Origin: Gammaproteobacteria bacterium
GTDB lineage: Bacteria > Pseudomonadota > Gammaproteobacteria > Steroidobacterales > Woeseiaceae
NCBI GenBank assembly: GCA_013151645.1
Contig: JAADHU010000038.1
Span: 1 to 64,000, forward strand
Reading direction: 5' to 3'
DNA length: 64,000 nt
The position numbers and the translations under genes were made by a program. The first letter of the stretch is position 1; each line of letters opens with the position of its first letter. Positions 49,993 to 58,517 of this stretch are shown here, one piece after another. The notes under the pieces were generated by a model that did not search any database, was not told the DNA's origin, and saw only the letters and a list, made by a program, of their open reading frames with translations.

Positions 49993-50466
49993 TTAGTCAA
50001 CCCATGTCTCAGCAAAATAGCGATCAAACGCCCTGTGCATGATGTCGGGTGTAATATCGATTATCTCTCCTGCTGTACCGACCATGGCCATCTCATCGGC
50101 GTCGGCTTTTCCATCGGCCGCAACCACCTTGAGCAACATGATGGCAACATCTTCCTTCTCCTGATCGTGGAGAATTGTACTCAATTGACGGAGGATGTCA
50201 TTGAGATAGGGGTTCTCGGCAAGATTGCTCATCGCCCGCATAATGAGCGCCAGCGACTCGGCACTCTCTAAATGAAAATGATCGCCAACGAGTTCCAGCA
50301 TCTTCTCCGTTTCTTTTTCGGAAATCGTGCCGTCCCCCTTGGCAACGCAAACCAGCAGGACGGCAACAAGAAACTGCGAATCATAGGTTTCCGTTTCGCC
50401 GCCTGTTTCAATAACCAGTGTTGATCCTTCAAACCGAGGTTCTATTGGTTTATCTGTCATTGGCAA
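49993..50466 (-). CDS. TerB-domain protein
   Basis: A 157-residue acidic protein of the TerB/DUF533 helical fold (pattern LVAVLLVCVAKGDGTISEKE, and a second metal-like VVAADGKADADEM). The two EF-like acidic turns KGDGTIS and AADGKAD could bind a divalent metal. Function unknown; no other ter gene lies nearby. A related TerB domain occurs in the DjlA-like protein at 4954. Confidence 0.85.
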   Translation of the reverse strand: MPMTDKPIEPRFEGSTLVIETGGETETYDSQFLVAVLLVCVAKGDGTISEKETEKMLELVGDHFHLESAESLALIMRAMSNLAENPYLNDILRQLSTILHDQEKEDVAIMLLKVVAADGKADADEMAMVGTAGEIIDITPDIMHRAFDRYFAETWVD

Positions 50467-50517
50467 GCCCCTGTTTTGGTGCTGGTGGCATTTCGCTCTG
50501 GCTTTGGCCTGACCGTA

Positions 50518-51138
50518 TCAACGGGTACCGAACAACCGGTCACCCGCATCACCCAGTCCGGGAACGATGTACTTCTTTTCATTCAGACAATCGTCAATGC
50601 TCGCCGTGTAAATTTTCACGTCAGGATGCGCGGATTCAACCGCTTGCAGACCCTCAGGACAGGTCACAATGCAAACGACCACAATCTTCGTCGCACCGGC
50701 CTCTTTCAGCACGTCGATAGCCGCCGCCGTCGAGCCCCCGGTCGCGAGCATTGGATCGATGATGATATTCAGTGCTGTGGCCGTCTGGTGCGGCAGCTTT
50801 TGGTAGTACGCGACGGGCTGCGCGGTCGTTTCATCGCGATACATACCTAGAAACCCCACGCGGGCGGTCGGTACCAGGTCCAGTATGCCCTCCAGCATGC
50901 CGACGCCGGCCCTCAGGATCGGAATCACGACGATATCCTCGTCAATCTTGCGACATTTTGCCTCGGCCACTGGCGTTTGCACGGTCACGTCCTCAAGGCG
51001 GACTTCCTTCAGCGCTTCGTAACAAATAAACATCGTGATTTCCGTGGCCAATTCGCGAAACTTCTTGTGACCGGTATCGATGTCCCGGATCAGGGATAAT
51101 TTGTGCTGAACGCAGGGGTGGTGGATTTCTTCATGCAT
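50518..51138 (-). CDS. upp: Uracil phosphoribosyltransferase
   Basis: Salvages uracil to UMP, 206 residues. The PRPP-binding segment IIIDPMLATGGSTAAAID and the C-terminal uracil loop YIVPGLGDAGDRLFGT are intact, as is ITMFICYEALKEV. It lies 51 bases upstream of the TerB gene. The usual uraA transporter partner is not adjacent. Confidence 0.97.
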   Translation of the reverse strand: MHEEIHHPCVQHKLSLIRDIDTGHKKFRELATEITMFICYEALKEVRLEDVTVQTPVAEAKCRKIDEDIVVIPILRAGVGMLEGILDLVPTARVGFLGMYRDETTAQPVAYYQKLPHQTATALNIIIDPMLATGGSTAAAIDVLKEAGATKIVVVCIVTCPEGLQAVESAHPDVKIYTASIDDCLNEKKYIVPGLGDAGDRLFGTR

Positions 51139-51338
51139 TGAATCGACTCCCGAATAGCCCGCGCAATGTATCTTAGCGCCGGTTCTAGTCCTTTAATTGG
51201 TCACCCTGGCGGGTGGTCTTATTCTTCTCTGCCTGCTCAGTATATATCAAGCCAGCAATGCGGCTATCCATCAAGCCCGGCGATCACTGGTGCAGCCGCG
51301 TTTTCGCGGTTCCGGGCCCACCAACGCAGAACCTGTCC

Positions 51339-51677
51339 TCATGCCAGTCGACTGCCATTTTTTGCCGGCTTGTCGGGGACCGCAAGAATAACGCTGCCAT
51401 CATCCTGAACAAATCCGGTCACAAGACACTCGGACATCATCGGGCCGATCTGCTTGCGCGGAAAATTGACTACTGCGGAGACTTGTTTTCCGATCAGATC
51501 GGCTGGCTCATAGTGATCAGTGATCTGCGCCGAGGATTTTCGCGTGCCTATTTCAGCGCCAAAGTCGATCGTCATTTTGATGGCCGGTTTTCTCGCCTCC
51601 GGAAAAGGCTCGGCACCGATTACGGTGCCAACTCTGAGTTCCACCCTTTCAAACTCTGCCCAACTTAGCTCTGCCAC
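51339..51677 (-). CDS. CsaA-type tRNA-binding domain protein
   Basis: A 112-residue stand-alone OB-fold of the tRNA-binding (EMAP/CsaA) type. FERVELRVGTVIGAEPFPEARKPA at the start and VVNFPRKQIGPMMSECLVTG in the middle are typical, with the ending LAVPDKPAKNGSRLA. In Bacillus CsaA acts as a secretion chaperone; in others it binds tRNA. Context gives no clue. The 200 bases between it and upp hold no supported gene. Confidence 0.9.
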   Translation of the reverse strand: MAELSWAEFERVELRVGTVIGAEPFPEARKPAIKMTIDFGAEIGTRKSSAQITDHYEPADLIGKQVSAVVNFPRKQIGPMMSECLVTGFVQDDGSVILAVPDKPAKNGSRLA

Positions 51678-51741
51678 GTTTTAGTACTCCGCTACCGCAC
51701 CTTGTCACCAGGTTCGCGATCAATATCCTTACGATACAACA

Positions 51742-52365
51742 CTAGTTCTCGTGAAACTCCTTGAGGCCCAGAAGAATCGCCGCGAGAACAAACAACCCAC
51801 CTGAAATCTGATTCATGTGGCGGCCAATATGATGCCGGAAACGCTCCGCAATCCGAGCTGAAAATACCCCGTAGATCGTTAAGAAACAACCATCAATGAC
51901 GATAAAGGTCGCACCCAGAACCAAGAACTGTTCACCCGTCGGCAACTTCATATTGACAAACTGTGGCAGCAGCGCCGCGAAGAAAACAATGGCTTTCGGG
52001 TTCGTCGCTGACGTGAGAAAGCCCTGAAAATACAATTCCCGGGCAGACCGTTTCGATATTCCGTCTGCAACGGACGAATCCAAACGACGACGGAAAACGA
52101 GAATACCGGTTAGCACGAGGTAGAACACTCCGAGCCATTTGATAACGACCAGGAATTGTTGCGAAGAGCGAACAATACCGACCAGGCCAACGGCAACAAT
52201 GAATATTTGTATCGTATTCGCCGACAGGTCGCCGGCGGCTGTCGCGAGCGCGCGTCTAAAACCGCTCGTCATGCTGTTCGTCAGCATTAACATATGACTT
52301 GGACCCGGCGTACTCATAAAAATAAGCAGCGTTGTCACATAGGCCAGCCAGATTTCCAAAGTCAT
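51742..52365 (-). CDS. LysE/RhtB family exporter
   Basis: A 207-residue membrane protein with six helices. It begins WLAYVTTLLIFMSTPGPSHMLML, the LysE/RhtB signature (MSTPGPS), and has GFLTSATNPKAIVFFAALLPQF in the middle. Likely exports an amino acid or similar small molecule. Substrate unknown. It lies in a row of accessory minus-strand genes. Confidence 0.9.
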   Translation of the reverse strand: MTLEIWLAYVTTLLIFMSTPGPSHMLMLTNSMTSGFRRALATAAGDLSANTIQIFIVAVGLVGIVRSSQQFLVVIKWLGVFYLVLTGILVFRRRLDSSVADGISKRSARELYFQGFLTSATNPKAIVFFAALLPQFVNMKLPTGEQFLVLGATFIVIDGCFLTIYGVFSARIAERFRHHIGRHMNQISGGLFVLAAILLGLKEFHEN

Positions 52366-52406
52366 GATTTTGTCATCCGGAATGCTTCAACAACTGACGA
52401 CTGAGA

Positions 52407-52634
52407 TCAGAACAGCGCCCTGACCAGCAGCAACATGCCCAGCACCGCGACCGGTATGCCCAAGGGCGCGCCGACGATACTTAACGCAACCATGACACCG
52501 ACGGCCATGAAAGCGAGCCCGAGTACGGCGCAGATAATTCGGCCAGTGATTTTGAGAATCAGTGTCAGTAGTCTCCAGACAGCTACGAACGGCCAGAATA
52601 TCCAGGGAATTTGTCGTGCTGCCGCGTCAGTCAT
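52407..52634 (-). CDS. Small membrane protein
   Basis: A 75-residue protein with two or three hydrophobic helices (ICAVLGLAFMAVGVMVALSIVGAPLGIPVAVLGMLLLVRALF as landmarks: VLGLAFMAVGVMV and LGIPVAVLGMLLL). The start WPFVAVWRLL is amphipathic. No family is recognised. It lies 35 bases after the SDR gene. Confidence 0.65.
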   Translation of the reverse strand: MTDAAARQIPWIFWPFVAVWRLLTLILKITGRIICAVLGLAFMAVGVMVALSIVGAPLGIPVAVLGMLLLVRALF

Positions 52635-52669
52635 GCCATTTCTCCGGGTCAGTGCTCGGTGCCTGATTA

Positions 52670-53431
52670 TTATGATCGCAAATAGGATGCGCCGTTCACA
52701 TCGATTATCGCGCCCGTTGCGAATTCGGCGCCCTCGGACGCCAGAAAAAGTACCGCACTGGCAACTTCCTCCGGGCGCGCAACCCGGCCCAACGGACTTT
52801 GATTGCGTATCTCGTCACCCGTGTCACTGTGCAGCAATTCGGCGGCCATATCGGTATCGACGAAACCCGGTGCCACCACGCCAACGAAAATACCGTGCGG
52901 TGCCAGCGCGACCGCCAGTGACTGACTCATGGAATTCAGTCCTGCTTTGCTCGCGCCGTACGCCGGTCCATCCGGCTCGCCACGAAAAGCACCTCGTGAC
53001 GATACATTGACGATCTTTCCACCACCGTGTTTCATCATGTGCTGTGCCGCAAAATAACAGACATGTGCGGGACCAATAAGGTTGGTGTCGATCACAGCGC
53101 ACCAGGCCGACTGCCAGTCATCGAAATCAACTTCATCTATGCTATGCGTTGTGAAAATGCCGGCATTGTTGACCACGATGTCCAGGCCACCCAATGCGTC
53201 GATCGAGTGCTCGACGGCGCGCCGCGCACCATCGCCATTCGATACATCCGCCTGGATGCACACATGCCCGTCTCCGGCCAACGCCAAACGTGCCTGCTCT
53301 GCCGAGGCAGAATTCGATCGATAGACGATCGATACGACACCGCCACGATCGGCAAATGCTGACGCGATCGCCCGACCGATGCCACGTGATGCACCGGTCA
53401 CCAAAACTTTCTTCCCCGAAAATTCACTCAT
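52670..53431 (-). CDS. Short-chain dehydrogenase/reductase
   Basis: A 253-residue classical SDR. The nucleotide-binding TGASRGIGRAIA is at about residue 12-23, NNAGIF in the middle, and the catalytic Ser with Tyr-x-x-x-Lys in VNVSSRG and YGASKAG. The C terminus carries VAPGFVDTDM. Likely NADP-linked (FabG-like), substrate unknown. Start ATG at 53431. Confidence 0.92.
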   Translation of the reverse strand: MSEFSGKKVLVTGASRGIGRAIASAFADRGGVVSIVYRSNSASAEQARLALAGDGHVCIQADVSNGDGARRAVEHSIDALGGLDIVVNNAGIFTTHSIDEVDFDDWQSAWCAVIDTNLIGPAHVCYFAAQHMMKHGGGKIVNVSSRGAFRGEPDGPAYGASKAGLNSMSQSLAVALAPHGIFVGVVAPGFVDTDMAAELLHSDTGDEIRNQSPLGRVARPEEVASAVLFLASEGAEFATGAIIDVNGASYLRS

Positions 53432-53494
53432 TGTGGGCCTGCTCGATTCCCTGACGTTTCTGTCGGCGGCGATACGACGACAACGATGGATTCA

Positions 53495-53965
53495 TCAGTC
53501 CGCGACAGGCTTGATATAACGCATCAGTTCACCGTCGTACCCTGCGTGTTCGTAGAATCCACGGGCACGTTGGTTGTTCGCGAAAACGTGCAAGGTGATG
53601 GTCTTGGCCCCGTTGGCAGTCGCATCGTCCTCTGCGGCTCGCAGAAGTGCTTGACCGACGCCCTGCCCTTCCACATCAGCGGAAACAGCGATCGCCTCGA
53701 GGTGCGCGCTGGGTTCATGACTCAAAAGTTCCGGCCGGAGTGACACCATCGCAACACCGACCACAGTGCCGGCCTCATCTTCGGCGACCTGCATCAGGAC
53801 ATTTTCTGTTTTTCCGCCCACCCAGTCGCGCATCAATGCCGCGTCGTGCACCCACAAGTGCTCGGCCGTACGTGACTCCGGAATCTTGAATGCCGCGAGC
53901 CGTGGTAGTAAAGCGAGCATCGCATCGCCGTCGGTTTCTTTTGCCTTTCGAACGGTGTATTTCAT
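53495..53965 (-). CDS. GNAT family N-acetyltransferase
   Basis: A 156-residue acetyltransferase. The acetyl-CoA motif is in VSADVEGQGVGQALLRAAEDDA and FANNQRARGFYEHAGYDGEL is the typical last strand. Substrate unknown. It follows the isoprenylcysteine methyltransferase-like gene by two bases, so both are on one transcript. Confidence 0.9.
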   Translation of the reverse strand: MKYTVRKAKETDGDAMLALLPRLAAFKIPESRTAEHLWVHDAALMRDWVGGKTENVLMQVAEDEAGTVVGVAMVSLRPELLSHEPSAHLEAIAVSADVEGQGVGQALLRAAEDDATANGAKTITLHVFANNQRARGFYEHAGYDGELMRYIKPVAD

Positions 53966-53967
53966 AA

Positions 53968-54423
53968 CTAGACCCAGCGTCGCACAGTTTTCTTCATTTC
54001 CCGATAATCATCGCCAAAACGTTCTTCGAGCATTTTTTCTTCATGCTTTATAACGCGTACGGTTAACACCGGAACGAATACAAACGGCATGATGAACGGA
54101 CTGAGATCGCCCAGCAGCACTGCCACGCCAATCAAGATAACGACCATACCGACATACATTGGATTGCGTGTATAGCGATACATGCCGCTAACGACCAACG
54201 CGGACGAATCGTGAAAAGGTATTATTGTGGTTGCTGCGCGCCTGAATGCGGCGGCAGGACCGATGACCACCAGCAAGCCCAGGACGATCAACGCGATTCC
54301 GGCTTTATACCATGACTCATCCAGCACCGGCATCAACGGCAGCCAGTAATGCAAGCCTATTCCCCCCAGAATCGTCAGCAACAGGATAACCGGCGGAACT
54401 GGCCCTCTTGTTTTGGTCATCAT
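53968..54423 (-). CDS. Isoprenylcysteine methyltransferase-like membrane protein
   Basis: A 151-residue protein with four hydrophobic helices and the ICMT/PEMT-like motif GMYRYTRNPMYVGMV, followed by the C-terminal RVIKHEEKMLEERFGDDY that binds S-adenosylmethionine in the family. Bacterial members methylate unknown lipids or small molecules. Expressed just before the GNAT gene. Confidence 0.88.
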   Translation of the reverse strand: MMTKTRGPVPPVILLLTILGGIGLHYWLPLMPVLDESWYKAGIALIVLGLLVVIGPAAAFRRAATTIIPFHDSSALVVSGMYRYTRNPMYVGMVVILIGVAVLLGDLSPFIMPFVFVPVLTVRVIKHEEKMLEERFGDDYREMKKTVRRWV

Positions 54424-54468
54424 TTCGGAATGCCCCCGTTGGATTCCGGCCCGTCAATTTTTCCGAAC

Positions 54469-54849
54469 TCAATCACTACAGCGTCGCTCCTCTTCGATAA
54501 CCAGTCCGGTCGCCAATTCGATTCTTACCACGACGTCTTCCTGCTCAGCACTGTTCAGGCATAGCCACAAGTAGCCCTGCTTACTCGTGTCCACTTGAAT
54601 ATTCTCCGCGGTGACGGCACTACCATCGTTCAAAATTTCACCTTCGTATAAGATCGTGCCGGATTCATCCACGTCAAGGCGGATTCGAATCGCAGCAGAC
54701 CCGGACGCCAGATCGCTTGGCGCGTATTCCAGAACAACCAGGCCGTCCTGCGAAGCCAGGGTTTCGATAGTCTGAAACTCCGGATCACTCGAGCCGCATG
54801 CCGCCATCATCACGGCAATGATAGTCAGGCATGCGACCCGGAATTTCAT
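54469..54849 (-). CDS. Putative lipoprotein
   Basis: A 126-residue exported protein. It starts MKFRVACLTIIAVMMAACGSSD, with lipobox MAAC and Cys18. The remainder is a beta-rich acidic domain with no recognised family. The frame is open upstream to 54930, but the signal peptide fixes the start at 54849. It ends 45 bases before the methyltransferase gene. Confidence 0.7.
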   Translation of the reverse strand: MKFRVACLTIIAVMMAACGSSDPEFQTIETLASQDGLVVLEYAPSDLASGSAAIRIRLDVDESGTILYEGEILNDGSAVTAENIQVDTSKQGYLWLCLNSAEQEDVVVRIELATGLVIEEERRCSD

Positions 54850-54935
54850 CGCTCCAGCGCGCAGGCCGGTCACCTGACCGTTATAGATTCGCATGATTTT
54901 TCCATCCGTCGAATATTTCTCGCATCCCAATCGTA

Positions 54936-55376
54936 CTATTCTCCGATATCTTCGTTCCAGAGAGAATCGTTTTCCTGAATAAAATCCTGCATCAGTTTAA
55001 TGCACTCAGCATTGTCTTCAATCTCCAGATGAACACCGCGTGACCGCAAGTATTCTTCCGGTCCCTGAAAAGTACGATTTTCTCCAATGACAACGTTCGG
55101 GATCTTGTACAGAAGAATGGCTCCGCTGCACATATCACAAGGCGACAATGTTGAATACAGGATAGAACGTTTGTAATCTGCAGCCGTCAGACGACCCGCA
55201 TTCTCCAGGCAATCCATTTCCGCGTGCAGGACGGAACTGCCGTTCTGGACACGCTTGTTGTGCCCGCGAGCCACGATTTTTCCATCGATAACCAGTACAG
55301 AACCGATCGGAATCCCACCGTTTCGCAGACCTTTCCTCGCTTCGGCGATCGCGGCGTCGAGAAAATTCATTGGCAT
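54936..55376 (-). CDS. Cytosine-deaminase-type nucleoside/nucleobase deaminase
   Basis: A 146-residue zinc deaminase. The zinc motif is HAEMD (about residue 51-55, with catalytic Glu) and SPCDMCSGA (about 78-86). The C-terminal part GENRTFQGPEEYLRSRGVHLE is like yeast FCY1 cytosine deaminase, so cytosine or a related base is the likely substrate. A second ATG at 55370 is possible. Upstream AGGGA is the binding site. Confidence 0.9.
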   Translation of the reverse strand: MPMNFLDAAIAEARKGLRNGGIPIGSVLVIDGKIVARGHNKRVQNGSSVLHAEMDCLENAGRLTAADYKRSILYSTLSPCDMCSGAILLYKIPNVVIGENRTFQGPEEYLRSRGVHLEIEDNAECIKLMQDFIQENDSLWNEDIGE

Positions 55377-55439
55377 TATTTATATTTCCCTACTATATCG
55401 TTTCAAACATTCTGGTTGACAGAAAACCGCTCTGTGTCG

Positions 55440-55823
55440 CTAGCCCGCACCGTCTGCTAACGGTCGATATTCACTATTCGGGCCTGGCGTGACATACACG
55501 ATCTGGCTCGGCTCAAGGATATCGACCCGGTGCCACATTCCTTTTGGTACAACCAAACCGTCCCCCGGCTTGACGTCAATATCGTCCACAGTATTATCGG
55601 GGAAGACGACTCTGACCCGACCGGAAATCAAATACAGCACTTCGTCCCCGTCAGGATGTCTTTCACCATCGTGTGGAGAATTTTTCGACATTGTTGCAAC
55701 GCCGAACATTGTGCCTTCAATCGGGTTGGAATGATCCGATCTCTGCGAGACTTTTACAGCCATCAAGTCACGATCAAGGCCGATCGTATCGGTCAACGGA
55801 TTGAAAATATAGGGATTCGTCAT
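55440..55823 (-). CDS. Cupin-domain protein
   Basis: A 127-residue single-cupin protein. Metal-binding cupin motif 1 is GERHPDGDEVLYLISGRVRV with His, His/Asp and Glu, and motif 2 is VKPGDGLVVPKGMWHRV. The substrate is unknown. The ATG at 55823 is preferred; an upstream TTG at 55850 would overlap the reductase gene. It follows that gene by 13 bases. Confidence 0.85.
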   Translation of the reverse strand: MTNPYIFNPLTDTIGLDRDLMAVKVSQRSDHSNPIEGTMFGVATMSKNSPHDGERHPDGDEVLYLISGRVRVVFPDNTVDDIDVKPGDGLVVPKGMWHRVDILEPSQIVYVTPGPNSEYRPLADGAG

Positions 55824-55836
55824 TTTTTCTGACTCG

Positions 55837-56940
55837 TCATTCCAATGCAATCATTATCTTACCGCGTGCGTGTCCTTCTTCCGAATGCCGTATCGCCGCC
55901 GGAATCTCGCTGAGTCGAAACCGGCTGTCGATGACGGGAGTCACCTTGCCAGCCTGCATGAGCTCACCAATGACAGTCAGGTCATCCTGACGTAATTCTG
56001 CAAGAATCATGATGAACTCCTGCTCGATGAACGGCGACATTAGAAGCGCCTTGATCGGCGCCATCATCGGCCCAAGCCAATTTCCTTTTCCTCCTCCAAC
56101 AATGACGAAAACACCTTTCGGCTTTAAGGCACGCCTGTTTTCCGCCAGCGTATGATTGCCAACCATATCGACGATCAGGTCATATTTTATCCCGCTTTCG
56201 GTATAGTCTTCTTGCGTATAGTCGAAGACATGGTCGGCGCCGATTGACCGGACCATCTCCACGTTTCGAGTGCTACATACGCCAGTCACCTCCGCGCCGA
56301 AGGATTTTGCGATCTGCACGGCGAACGTACCCACCCCGCCCGACGCACCGTTAATCAAAACTGTCTGCCCCGGTTCCAGTTTGCCGAGATCACGAAGCGC
56401 CTGAAGCGCGGTGATACCCGCAATCGGCACCGCTGCCGCCTGTTCGAATGACACCTCAGCAGGTTTCACCACCAGCGCCGCATCCTCACTTATGGTTATA
56501 TACTCGGCGAAAACTCGGTCACCGCCGCCAAATACGTCGTCGCCTGGTTTGAACCGCTCCACGCTACTGCCTACGGCTTCGACCGTCCCGGCGAAATCTA
56601 CGCCCAGACCGGTTTCATGGGGCGTACCCACGCCGGACATGAGTCGCAGTAAATACGGCGTGCCTCTCATGTAGTGCCAATCCAGCGGGTTGATCGACGC
56701 AGAACGTATCTTGACGAGGACTTCATCATCCTCTGGCACCGGCTTTTCGATTTCCTCCAACTTCAGAACATCGGTCGAACCGTAGCATCGATAAACGATG
56801 GCGCTCATCGTCTCGGCATCGCTGGGAATCCCCGGTGCCGGCCCGCAGGCGGAATCGTGACTTAGCACAACGACCAGGGACAAGATCGATATTGCCAGAA
56901 TCAGGGCAAAACCGCCGCCGATTTTATAACGCAGTTTCAT
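55837..56940 (-). CDS. Membrane-anchored MDR-family reductase
   Basis: A 367-residue protein with an unusual N-terminal transmembrane helix (about 7-28, GGGFALILAISILSLVVVL) before a zinc-less quinone-oxidoreductase/MDR domain. Landmarks of the domain are GVDFAGTVEAVGSSVERFKPGD, NGASGGVGTFAVQIAKSFG (nucleotide binding) and a C-terminal GKVTPVIDSRF. The ATG at 56940 is chosen because AGGTG lies seven bases upstream. The positive residues before the helix suggest the enzyme faces the periplasm, which is odd for an NADPH enzyme; it could also stay inside with the helix as an uncleaved anchor. Confidence 0.8.
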   Translation of the reverse strand: MKLRYKIGGGFALILAISILSLVVVLSHDSACGPAPGIPSDAETMSAIVYRCYGSTDVLKLEEIEKPVPEDDEVLVKIRSASINPLDWHYMRGTPYLLRLMSGVGTPHETGLGVDFAGTVEAVGSSVERFKPGDDVFGGGDRVFAEYITISEDAALVVKPAEVSFEQAAAVPIAGITALQALRDLGKLEPGQTVLINGASGGVGTFAVQIAKSFGAEVTGVCSTRNVEMVRSIGADHVFDYTQEDYTESGIKYDLIVDMVGNHTLAENRRALKPKGVFVIVGGGKGNWLGPMMAPIKALLMSPFIEQEFIMILAELRQDDLTVIGELMQAGKVTPVIDSRFRLSEIPAAIRHSEEGHARGKIMIALE

Positions 56941-57030
56941 TGATGCACCTTTGTCAAAAGAGGAGGGCCTGATAGCGGCCATACTACCTAAATTACCGCT
57001 TCACGGGGTTGTGTGACGCCAGACCGCCGT

Positions 57031-57504
57031 TCACGAATCTTGCGATTTCAGTGGTAAAAATACGTCGGTAATCATTTCATGCTCCTGAATATCAGGCCCT
57101 ACATTGACGTAGTGAAAAAATATCGGAAACGCACCCGTTTCTTCACCGCTTTCGGGTAACCAGTCATTGAACAGGTAGATTGCAGCATCATTCCGAGAGC
57201 GCGAACCGATATGTCGCACCAGCGCACATCGATTGGCTGGAATAACCTTGCTCATGATTCCCAGAGAATTCGGCCCGACTTTTGGTTCATATGACACGCA
57301 AAAATCGACCCTATGCTCTGACGGTGAAATTGAACGAGGATCAGTGTAGTGCACGCCGTACGTTCGATGTGCATCGGGCCGGAGACCGTTGCAGATCCGC
57401 CAATCAATTAACTTCCTGGAGGTCTCGTATTCAAGTTCCGGCGCGCCCCGGTGCTCGGCTACGGCGACTTTGGTCGCAGGAAAATTGACAATACGAACAC
57501 GCAT
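57031..57504 (-). CDS. GyrI-like small-molecule-binding domain protein
   Basis: A 157-residue stand-alone GyrI-like (AraC effector-binding) domain without a DNA-binding part. Landmarks are VAVAEHRGAPELEYETSRKLIDW, FCVSYEP, and AIYLFNDWLPESG with IFFHYVN near the end. The ATG at 57504 is used over a TTG at 57516. It starts seven bases after the degenerate attC site at 57511, so it may be the last cassette gene, but no attC follows it. Equally it may be the chromosomal gene flanking the array. Confidence 0.75.
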   Translation of the reverse strand: MRVRIVNFPATKVAVAEHRGAPELEYETSRKLIDWRICNGLRPDAHRTYGVHYTDPRSISPSEHRVDFCVSYEPKVGPNSLGIMSKVIPANRCALVRHIGSRSRNDAAIYLFNDWLPESGEETGAFPIFFHYVNVGPDIQEHEMITDVFLPLKSQDS

Positions 57505-57510
57505 CTGGCG

Positions 57511-57606
57511 ATCCAACTAGTTGCTTTGCTTACCAGGGAAGGTACAGCATACAGGCTGGTTCCGTGTCTAGTACTGCCCGGCGGCAAGTTCAGTGATTTA
57601 TCAGGC
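57511..57606 (-). repeat. attC-1, degenerate
   Basis: The right half (57551-57606) follows the array consensus, but the outer box is GCCTGAT on the minus strand rather than GCCTAAC. The left half has an ATCCAAC box but a poorly matching inner arm. It lies between the cassette gene at 57707 and the GyrI-like gene and marks the distal end of the array. Recombination activity is doubtful. Confidence 0.55.
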
Positions 57607-57706
57607 CGCACCTGGCACGCCGCTAGCGGCTGATTTTTCCGACACGGTTCACTTAGAGCGTCATATATTTCTCGAGTCCCCTCCTGCAATCGGCCGAAAG
57701 CGGTCG
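57607..57706 (-). repeat. Conserved cassette tail 1
   Basis: Non-coding stretch between the stop of the 57707 gene and attC-1. It shares a CTGGCACGCCGC-like start, a TTTTTCCGA patch and a CTGCAATCGGCC motif (57684-57695) with the tails at 61044 and 62188. The motif is 78 bases from the attC, the same distance as in the other tails. It may carry a terminator or be part of a common cassette scaffold. Confidence 0.6.
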
Positions 57707-58243
57707 TCAGAAGTACCAAAATATAAATCGCTTTTCTGTCGGAATACTCGGTTTGGTACTATCAAAATCGTTCAGATACTGATTGATTCGAGGCCGGATG
57801 CTAAGTGAGCTCGCAGGTCGATTCTGAGCCGCACGCCTTAGTCCTTGAAACTTTCCATCTGCTTCCCATTGCCTTCTTAATCCGGGAAAAATATAAAGAG
57901 CATATGCAAAGTCATGCAACAGCGTGTCTGGATCACCGGGCCCAATTCGGGTGAATCTAATGAACATAAAGAGATGGTGATTAACGAGAGCGCGGACAAT
58001 TCCTGTAAAAACTATTTCATCGGACGTAGAAAGTTCTTCACCAAGAAGTCCTTTCTCCCAAATATCCGGATGGTCTCGAACCAAGTCCAACACTCCATGA
58101 CTTGATTCAACAATCGACCCGTACGTATCGACTATAGCTATTGCTTGTTCTTGCCGGAGCTGCAGTCCAACGAAAACCAGTGACGCAACGATAGCCGACA
58201 TGCCGACAAGTTCGGCGACCGTCTTCCAGTTTGCCGGTTTCAC
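57707..58243 (-). CDS. Cassette membrane protein, family A
   Basis: A 178-residue protein with one N-terminal transmembrane helix (AELVGMSAIVASLVFVGLQL, about 10-29) and RQEQ directly after, then a helical soluble region. The N-terminal segment matches the product at 63014 (SLVFVGLQ then RQ) although the two diverge beyond residue 40. GTG start with AGGTGAG upstream. The stop lies in the conserved cassette tail. Function unknown. Confidence 0.7.
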   Translation of the reverse strand: MKPANWKTVAELVGMSAIVASLVFVGLQLRQEQAIAIVDTYGSIVESSHGVLDLVRDHPDIWEKGLLGEELSTSDEIVFTGIVRALVNHHLFMFIRFTRIGPGDPDTLLHDFAYALYIFPGLRRQWEADGKFQGLRRAAQNRPASSLSIRPRINQYLNDFDSTKPSIPTEKRFIFWYF

Positions 58244-58303
58244 AATAACTCACCTATAGTCAAAGTTGATTTTCTCAGCGCCCGTTTCATTAACGATCCT
58301 TTT

Positions 58304-58374
58304 CTATCCTACCAGTTCGAAGTCCACATTCGGGTGTCAACCGGACCATGGGAACCGACATGAATTCTGCTACA
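58304..58374 (-). repeat. Cassette leader, type 2 (copy 1)
   Basis: Non-coding bases between attC-2 and the start region of the gene at 58243. They match 62011-62082 closely, including ACCAGTTCG, GGACT/AGTCC and GGGAACCGAC segments. On the minus strand it follows the R' box directly, so it is the 5' leader of the cassette. It may hold a promoter (a TTGACA box is present in this copy). Confidence 0.6.
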
Positions 58375-58456
58375 GCCTGACAATGCCATTGCGAGGCAAT
58401 GAACTGAAGATTCCATGACAGATACTGCCGGCGACATTTTCGGCGATTCGTTGGAC
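58375..58456 (-). repeat. attC-2, short
   Basis: An 82-base site with outer boxes GCCTGAC (58375-58381) and GTTGGAC (58450-58456). The right arm has the array's ACTGCCGGCGAC core, but the left arm is shortened so pairing is partial. It is separated from attC-3 by only 61 bases. Confidence 0.6.
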
Positions 58457-58517
58457 TACGCCATGCGCTAGGGTCCGTGTCACCAGGAGCCAGGGAACCG
58501 ACATCGTTTCTGCTGCG
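58457..58517 (-). other. Gene-less cassette remnant
   Basis: Sixty-one bases between attC-2 and attC-3 that contain no gene. The half nearer attC-3 is the common leader sequence (AGGGAACCGACAT). This looks like a cassette that lost its gene by deletion, leaving two attC sites nearly adjacent. Confidence 0.5.

Noticed and set aside
51197-51391. Plus-strand frame with a hydrophobic start between upp and the CsaA-like gene
   Set aside because: It overlaps the CsaA-like gene on the other strand, has a GTG start without a binding site, and the C-terminal part is low-quality.
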